A stretch of 5,909 nt of DNA from Cryomorphaceae bacterium (GTDB lineage: Bacteria; Bacteroidota; Bacteroidia; Flavobacteriales; Crocinitomicaceae). The translations under genes were made by a program, and so were the position numbers. Below the pieces are notes generated by a model. That model was not told the origin of the DNA. It did not search any database and was given only the letters and a program-made list of their open reading frames with translations. This document shows, one piece after another, positions 1 through 5,909 of this stretch (the stretch's first letter is position 1; the number at the start of each line of letters is the position of its first letter). The stretch spans positions 1-5,909 of the forward strand of contig NYTQ01000078.1 of the NCBI GenBank assembly GCA_002683585.1. The letters run 5' to 3'.

Positions 1-34
1 AAACCTTTTAGCGCAAATTATATTCTTGTAGAAA

Positions 35-1456
35 ATGAAAAATAAATTACTCATTACCTCTTTTTCCTTGTGTTTTATTGGTTTTTCCTCATGGATCCTC
101 CTCAGTTCTTTTGAAAAAGAAGACCAAGAAAAACCAAATGTGATTTTAATTATGGTTGATGATTTGAGACCAGAAATCAATTGTTACAATAAAACCACGA
201 TCAAGTCACCAAATATTGATGAGCTTGCCTCAAACTCATTTTTATATGAAAATGCTGTATGTAATTACCCTGTCTGTGGTGCTTCCAGAGCCTCAATGCT
301 CAGCGGACTTCGTCCTAATGACAAAAGATTTAAAACGTATAAGTCAAGAATTGATGAAGAAGCTCCGGATGTTGAGACCTTGGGGTCATGGTTTAAAAAA
401 AACGGCTATTTCACGCTGAGCTACGGAAAAATTTCGCACAATAAAAACGACTCCCCTAAAAGCTGGTCCTTGCCTGCTTGGAGAGCAGATAAACAATGGA
501 GGGATTACCAAACTATTGAAAACATAGCGCTTGCAAACCAAAACAATGGGGTAGCAAATGCCTTTGAGGTTGGTGAAAATTTAGAGGAAAACTATGCAGA
601 TGAAAAAATGGTTGATAAGGTCATAAGTGATTTGGAAACAATAAATGCCAACAATCAACCCTGTCTTATGGCCATTGGATTTTTAAAGCCACACCTGCCC
701 TTTAATGCACCAAAAAAATATTGGGATCTATATACTGAGTCGGATCTGAAGCTCGCCAATAATAGATACCAACCGCATAACACACCAAAAATAGCAATGC
801 ATAATTATGCTGAGCTAAGAAGATACCTTAATATACCAGATGATAAAGCAACAGACATTCCTGACTCAGTGCAGCTTCAGCTCATTCACGGATACTATGC
901 CTGTATTTCATTTGTAGATGCGCAAATTGGTAGATTGATTCAAGCCCTAAAGGAAAAAAACATGTACGATAATTCTGTTATCGTTTTTGTAGGTGACCAC
1001 GGGTGGCAGCTAGGTGAGCATAATTTATGGGCAAAGCATTGTAACTTTCAGACCTCTCTAAAAGTTCCTCTTTTATTGAAGTATCCTGGCCAACAACAAA
1101 AACAGAAAATAGAGTCCGTCGTGGAACTAATAGACCTATTCCCTACGCTCTGTGCATTGAGTAATATTGAAACTCCGGACCATACTCAAGGTAAAAGCTT
1201 GGTCTCAATAAATACAGAAGATTCGAAAAATTCAGTTGGATTTTCAAGCTATCACAAAGGAACTACTATTACCACATCTGATTACGCATACACAGAGTGG
1301 TTCGATAGCAAAAAAAATACGGTAATTGGCGATATGCTTTTTGATTTAAATCACGATGTGCACGAAAATTCAAGCTTAGCTAAAGACAGCACTTACAAAT
1401 CGTTAATCTCCAATTTTAAAGAACAGATTGATTCATTAAGAAAAACCAACCTATAG
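35..1456 (+). CDS. Secreted sulfatase, iduronate-2-sulfatase-like (formylglycine type)
   Basis: Predicted to hydrolyse sulfate esters, probably on a sulfated glycan, outside the cytoplasm. An N-terminal hydrophobic stretch (residues 5-25) is a signal peptide or membrane anchor. It lacks a clean lipobox or a clear cleavage site. The core has the full alkaline-phosphatase-fold sulfatase signature: metal-binding D42-D43 in VDDLRP; C81-G-A-S-R85, where C81 would be converted to formylglycine by a maturase not seen here; GKISH (K132, H135); FLKPHLPF (K218, H220); GDHGWQLGEH (D321, H322); and LWAKH (K334). The order and the DDLRP, KPHLPF and DHGWQLGEH blocks match the iduronate-2-sulfatase branch (SulfAtlas S1_7-like, from memory). 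At 473 aa it is near the usual length and looks intact. The start is fixed by an in-frame TAG at 29-31, two codons' distance upstream; no Shine-Dalgarno is visible. Substrate is unknown. Sulfatase identity is near certain; the subfamily is less so. Confidence 0.9.
   Translation: MKNKLLITSFSLCFIGFSSWILLSSFEKEDQEKPNVILIMVDDLRPEINCYNKTTIKSPNIDELASNSFLYENAVCNYPVCGASRASMLSGLRPNDKRFKTYKSRIDEEAPDVETLGSWFKKNGYFTLSYGKISHNKNDSPKSWSLPAWRADKQWRDYQTIENIALANQNNGVANAFEVGENLEENYADEKMVDKVISDLETINANNQPCLMAIGFLKPHLPFNAPKKYWDLYTESDLKLANNRYQPHNTPKIAMHNYAELRRYLNIPDDKATDIPDSVQLQLIHGYYACISFVDAQIGRLIQALKEKNMYDNSVIVFVGDHGWQLGEHNLWAKHCNFQTSLKVPLLLKYPGQQQKQKIESVVELIDLFPTLCALSNIETPDHTQGKSLVSINTEDSKNSVGFSSYHKGTTITTSDYAYTEWFDSKKNTVIGDMLFDLNHDVHENSSLAKDSTYKSLISNFKEQIDSLRKTNL
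1451..1456. other. Palindromic convergent stop overlap CTATAG
   Basis: The six bases CTATAG are their own reverse complement. Read on the plus strand they give Leu (CTA) then stop (TAG) for the sulfatase. Read on the minus strand they give the same Leu-stop for the triple-module T9SS protein. The two genes therefore overlap tail to tail by 6 nt, with no intergenic room for a terminator. I saw no strong GC-rich hairpin followed by a T run on either side. Confidence 0.95.
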
Positions 1457-3160
1457 TTTAATCCATCTCTTTTGAATCAGTGCGCCAGATTCTAGCTCGG
1501 CAACAATAAAGTAAGTCCCTGCCTTTACCTCTGAAATGTCTATGATTGAATGCTCGACACTCAGGCTTTTTGATAGGATCACTTTACCCGATAGATCCTT
1601 TATAAATAAATTTGATATCGATGATGTACACTCAAGATGAAGTGCCCCGGATGAAGGATTTGGCCAAAGGTTAAGCTCATTAAAAGAATGCTCAATCACA
1701 CTGCTCGGAGGAGCTGACGAACAAATATAGCTTTCATCTTGAACAGTTGCATTGTCTATATAATAGGTACCTGCATCTAAAAACTGTAACTTAAGCAAAC
1801 GAATTCCTCCGATTACCGTCGAGTCATGGCTAAATGTGTAGCAGTATTCAGTCCAATCTGAATTGGTCTGAAAAGAGTTGGAAGAGAGCGCAGTATATGG
1901 TGCACTTGAAAAAGCCGTTATAGCATTAAAGTTCAAACCTCCCGCTGATCCTTTGACCCAAAAACTTACTGTATAAGTTGAATCCTGAACAACGTCAGTT
2001 GGGCAACTTGAAAGCTGAACAGAGCCGTTTGTAGTTCCTGGTGTGTTTAGAAGTACCATCGCAGATTGTAAGCCATTTTGAGCTTGTGACGGTGTTACAC
2101 TAATTGAGGCTATGGCTTCATTGTTGACGGTTTGAGTCCAGTCTGTTATGCCGGTTTCAAAATCACCATCACAAAATAGGGGTTGAGGAGGAACTACTTC
2201 AATTGTTATATTATCAACATAATAAACACCATCGTTTAAAAATTTAAACTTAGCTAGTCTAACATTACTATAAACGGTCGTGTCGGCCTCAGTAATAAAA
2301 GAATACTCGGTCCATGAATTGGTAAGTGTTATGGAAGTTTGACCGTAGTTCGTATATGGGGATGCAGACAGAGAACTTGTCGCAACAACGGTTTCTCCAC
2401 CGAGATCAGATTTCATCCAAAAGGAGATTTCATACTTCTTACCTTGCTCAACATCTGACTTACAACTAGATAAAATAGGCTGACCAGATTCGGTATTAGA
2501 AGCAGTAACTTTTGCTGATGAAGCACCGTTTTGCACCTCGGTACTCTCAACAACGGCATCAATTGAACCTCCATTTGCGCTTTGTGTCCATTCACCTAAA
2601 CCATTTTCAAAATCTGGATTGCAAACTACCGTGTTTGTTGGAAGGGCAGTGATTCCCTCCATTAAAAAATCATCAAAATAATAGACACCTGAAGCTTCTG
2701 GTTTTACCTTAATTTTTAATCCCGCTACGGCATTTGAATCGGCAGTATATAGCTCATATTGTGTCCAGGTAGAAGAAGTGTTAAATGTCGCTTCAGCATA
2801 GTTAGTAAAAGGAGCTGAAGTAGGCTGTAAAACCACAAGCAAGGATTCTTGGGTGTCTGATTTCGCCCAAAAACTAATTCTGTAGTAGCTCCCTTGTTCT
2901 AAGTTCAGTAGGCAGCTGGTCAAAGCGCAAGAGCTTGATGGAAGAGCAACATTCTCTGCCTCCAAAATCAATCCGAGATTCCCGCTGTAAGCAGCATCAG
3001 AAGAAATAGAGGCATTTGCGACTGAGCCTCCATTAGAAATCACACCCCATGATGCTAAAGAATCCTCAAAAGAGGCATTACATATGGTGTCCGATTGGGA
3101 CCATGCGACAAAACATTGTGTCATTATAATTATTGCGGAAAATAAAACATTCTTAATCAT
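1451..3160 (-). CDS. T9SS-secreted protein with three carbohydrate-binding-like modules
   Basis: Probably an exported multivalent glycan binder or adhesin; no catalytic domain is visible. Residues 1-21 form a signal peptide, with likely cleavage near AWS-Q22. Three homologous modules follow at about 27-170, 179-322 and 329-474, resembling CBM4/9-type jelly-roll domains (galactose-binding-like fold). Each opens with a Cys followed by a phe-glu motif (SFED, DFEN, DFET), then has a second Cys before the SFW-x-K strand (96-100, 246-250, 399-403), a S-A-P-[FY]-T or S-P-Y-T loop, W-T-[QE]-Y, and a closing YY-[FVI]-D strand (160-164, 313-317, 466-470). Residues about 490-569 are a type A T9SS C-terminal sorting domain, with LNLWPNPSSG, KAGTY and a terminal RWIKL. 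It is last in the minus-strand gene string, 31 nt after the lipoprotein gene. The start is bounded by an in-frame TAA in that gap and supported by an AAGGA site. T9SS export is confident; the ligand is unknown. Confidence 0.88.
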   Translation of the reverse strand: MIKNVLFSAIIIMTQCFVAWSQSDTICNASFEDSLASWGVISNGGSVANASISSDAAYSGNLGLILEAENVALPSSSCALTSCLLNLEQGSYYRISFWAKSDTQESLLVVLQPTSAPFTNYAEATFNTSSTWTQYELYTADSNAVAGLKIKVKPEASGVYYFDDFLMEGITALPTNTVVCNPDFENGLGEWTQSANGGSIDAVVESTEVQNGASSAKVTASNTESGQPILSSCKSDVEQGKKYEISFWMKSDLGGETVVATSSLSASPYTNYGQTSITLTNSWTEYSFITEADTTVYSNVRLAKFKFLNDGVYYVDNITIEVVPPQPLFCDGDFETGITDWTQTVNNEAIASISVTPSQAQNGLQSAMVLLNTPGTTNGSVQLSSCPTDVVQDSTYTVSFWVKGSAGGLNFNAITAFSSAPYTALSSNSFQTNSDWTEYCYTFSHDSTVIGGIRLLKLQFLDAGTYYIDNATVQDESYICSSAPPSSVIEHSFNELNLWPNPSSGALHLECTSSISNLFIKDLSGKVILSKSLSVEHSIIDISEVKAGTYFIVAELESGALIQKRWIKL

Positions 3161-5909
3161 AGTATATCCTTTTTTGTTATTTTAAAATTCATTACAGCGC
3201 AGCGTTATAGGTCAGTATATAGTAATCAGAGAAGAACCCAAATGTCCCAAATGTATTTCCTTGCTGACTACAAATTACATCAATTCGAATAATATTATTA
3301 GGGTTCAGTATTCCGTCAACCTGAACGTTTCCGGCAAATACATCTACAATCAGGTCACTTAAATTTAATGATAATTTATGCCACAACCCATCATCTTGAA
3401 GCGGAACCTTAAGCACCCATGCTTCATCGATACCCTGATCATACTGGTTATTATTGTTTTGATCTTCAAAAAGTTTGACGCCAACTGTTGATCCAGGATA
3501 GCTAGTTTTGAAAAACCCATTAAAATAGATTTCATTCACATCTTGCTCATCTATAGTTCCTGGATTAAATTGAAATCTTGTCGCTCCGAAATAGGTCCCT
3601 GAACCTTCTCCTTTGATTTCTAAATGATTGGTCCCATGCACTGATAAAGATGCATTGGATATAATGTTATTTGTTACCGTTTCTTGACCACTTACACTAC
3701 TGAATTCAGAGGCATCCTCAAAGCTAGTCAAAAGAAGACCTAGATTACTAAAATCCTGAACACCCAATATTAAAACGGAATCAGTCAAAACGGTATCGTA
3801 GCCGCTAAAAGAAAGGGTAACATCGCACCATTCGTACTGTTTAAAGAAGATAGTATTGGAATTTCCAGCCCAAAAAACGTTTTCTAGATTTTGACCTGTT
3901 TGATCAATACTATAATTGGCTCCTGAAATTCTACCTTCAATATCTATGGTGTAGTCTGCCTGAACCGAGAATTCAGCCGAAAAATTAACAGCCTCTCCTG
4001 TAGAAAAGTCAACTCCGACAGGTTTATCATGAGAAAAGGTTTCAAAAATGGATAGCTCTCCAAAATAGCTCTCAATGGGTGGCCCAACAGGGTTGTCTTT
4101 TTTACAAGAAAAACAGACAAGTAAGAGAACAATAAGAATGGTGTTTTTTAAAGTCATTTTAAAATTTGAGTTGAATTAAAGCAAAAATTTGGTTAAAATC
4201 AAACGAAGAATCACTCATCAGGTTTTCAAACTTCACCAACTGATAATTGACCATAAAACTGGTTTTTTCATTGAAGCTATACATGATTCCCGCGCTGGCA
4301 ATCTGTTGGAGGTGGTTTGCATCAAACAAGTTGAAAGAGGTAATTGTAAAATCTCCATCCCTAACAGCAAGATAATCCTTTCCTTGTACTGCTAATCTTT
4401 TATATGCCATCAAAAGTTTAAAGTCTTTAAAAACCTCAACTTTAAAACCTGCATCGAGCAACATGCTACTTACATCAACATCCTCCACAAATAAGTCATC
4501 TGGATGCTTTCTTGACACTTGTTCACCCTTGAAACCAAGCTGAAGAACCACCTCTTTTTTCCAGTTAATCATCTTATGAATTGCCAATGAGGCACCAATT
4601 TTATATTGAAAAAATGATTTTCTTTGGTCAATCCCCTCTCCTGTCAAATCCGTAAGTATAGAGGTACTAGCAAAACAATTGATTTTTTCTAAGGAATCTA
4701 TGAAAACTGTATTTAAATCAAAACCCTGTCTGTTAGGCGTTGAAACGCCATATGGCTCGCTTAAACCAAACAAAGGGTTATAGGCATCCAAATCATAGTC
4801 AATGGTTCTATTATAAATTGAGTTTTGTCTAAAAAGCGTAATATCTGAAATGACATCAGCCAAAAGCAATTCTCTTTGGGATGAGCTATTATTTACACTA
4901 GAAAAAAGATTGGCTGCTTGGGTATAGTTGATTCTTTTAGCCTGCGCACCAGGAGAAGAAAAATCGTCACTGACAGAGCGATAACCCAATTCAATGGACC
5001 AATTTTTTTGAATAGGATAGCTAAGATTGAGATGTAGAAACTGGCCATTAAGCCATAAATCATTTTCCGACTGCGTCATCGTTCTAGAGGACTGTCCGAG
5101 CTCAATTTTAGCCCTTAGCTTACGAAGCTTGACCGATGAATTTAGCGTGTACACGTGGTTGTGTAAATTGGTGTCTCCTACTATGCCTTTGTTGAAAGTA
5201 AATAAATCGACATGATTGATCCCCAATGAAAATTTTGGCCGCTCATAATGAATAGATTCTCCGTACAGAAATCGATCTGGAATAGAGATTTCATTGGAAG
5301 CCTGCTCCCTTGAAATGAAAAACTGATAGGAGAGCGAATCGGTTGAAAAAAGCTTGTTTTTCCCATATAATCTGGCCCCCTGTCGTCTCCAATAATTTCC
5401 GTCATTGAAGTTTTCATAGCGTTGAATTTCTCTGTATGTACTAAAAAGCTCATTTTCACTGATTGCTCCCTCTTCATTATTGTTCCATAAGGTAAATTGA
5501 GTCATTTTGACGTCCATGTCTCCGACCTCAAAAGATAAATTTTTGGTGATGTCACCAAACAGAAGAATTCGTCTAATTTTAATGTAAGAGGCGGAGGTAT
5601 CAAACACCTCAAGACTTGATCCAAGCCGCAACTCACTGTAAAAGTTTATTTTCTTATTTAGCTTGGCATTAATTGCCATATCAAAAACAATATTTAATTC
5701 TTGATTTACATCTTTATTAATGGTATCACTTGGACTCAATTGAGAAATATCACAAAGTGCCCTCGATAAACCTCCTATTTGAAATTTTGGAAATTGTGCA
5801 ACAATGCAGTTCACAAAAAACAGAAAACAGATAATTGTAATATATCTCATTAGAAAAATACTTTAAGTTCAGCAGTAGCCTCATAGCCACTGTAATGGTC
5901 GTTTTCAAA

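Overview
The window reads as accessory DNA from a Bacteroidota bacterium, most likely a marine or other glycan-degrading flavobacterium-like lineage. The evidence is AT-rich coding sequence by eye, mostly absent Shine-Dalgarno sequences, a lipoprotein signal of the form SCKKD, a signal peptide ending in ...VAQ, a C-terminal sorting domain of the type IX secretion system (T9SS, found only in this phylum), and a sulfatase of the kind common in polysaccharide-utilisation loci. The species cannot be named from the sequence.

Layout: one plus-strand gene at the left (35-1456) encodes a secreted or membrane-anchored sulfatase resembling iduronate-2-sulfatase. The remaining sequence is a minus-strand gene string read right to left. 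It holds the last 19 codons of an upstream gene that looks like an outer-membrane beta-barrel (5850-5909), a complete 563-aa beta-barrel protein (4159-5850), a 321-aa surface lipoprotein with a carbohydrate-binding-like C-terminal half (3192-4157), and a 569-aa T9SS-exported protein made of three tandem carbohydrate-binding-like modules with no enzyme domain (1451-3160). Junctions are very tight: a 1-nt overlap (TAATG), a 1-nt gap (TAA-A-ATG) and a 31-nt gap. The sulfatase and the triple-module protein converge and overlap by 6 nt, both ending in Leu-stop inside the same palindrome CTATAG. There is no intergenic stretch over 300 nt and no RNA gene, mobile element or CRISPR array that I can see.

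How they may work together (inference): the minus-strand string places products in successive outer compartments. These are one or two barrels in the outer membrane, a lipoprotein anchored to it that could bind glycan, and a T9SS-delivered protein with three glycan-binding-like modules on the surface or in the medium. The neighbouring sulfatase would remove sulfate esters from the same glycan. No SusC/SusD pair, glycoside hydrolase or regulator lies in the window, so a polysaccharide-utilisation role rests on the sulfatase and the binding modules alone. The most interesting candidate is this compact barrel-lipoprotein-multimodular binder cassette, which does not look like a standard SusCD operon.
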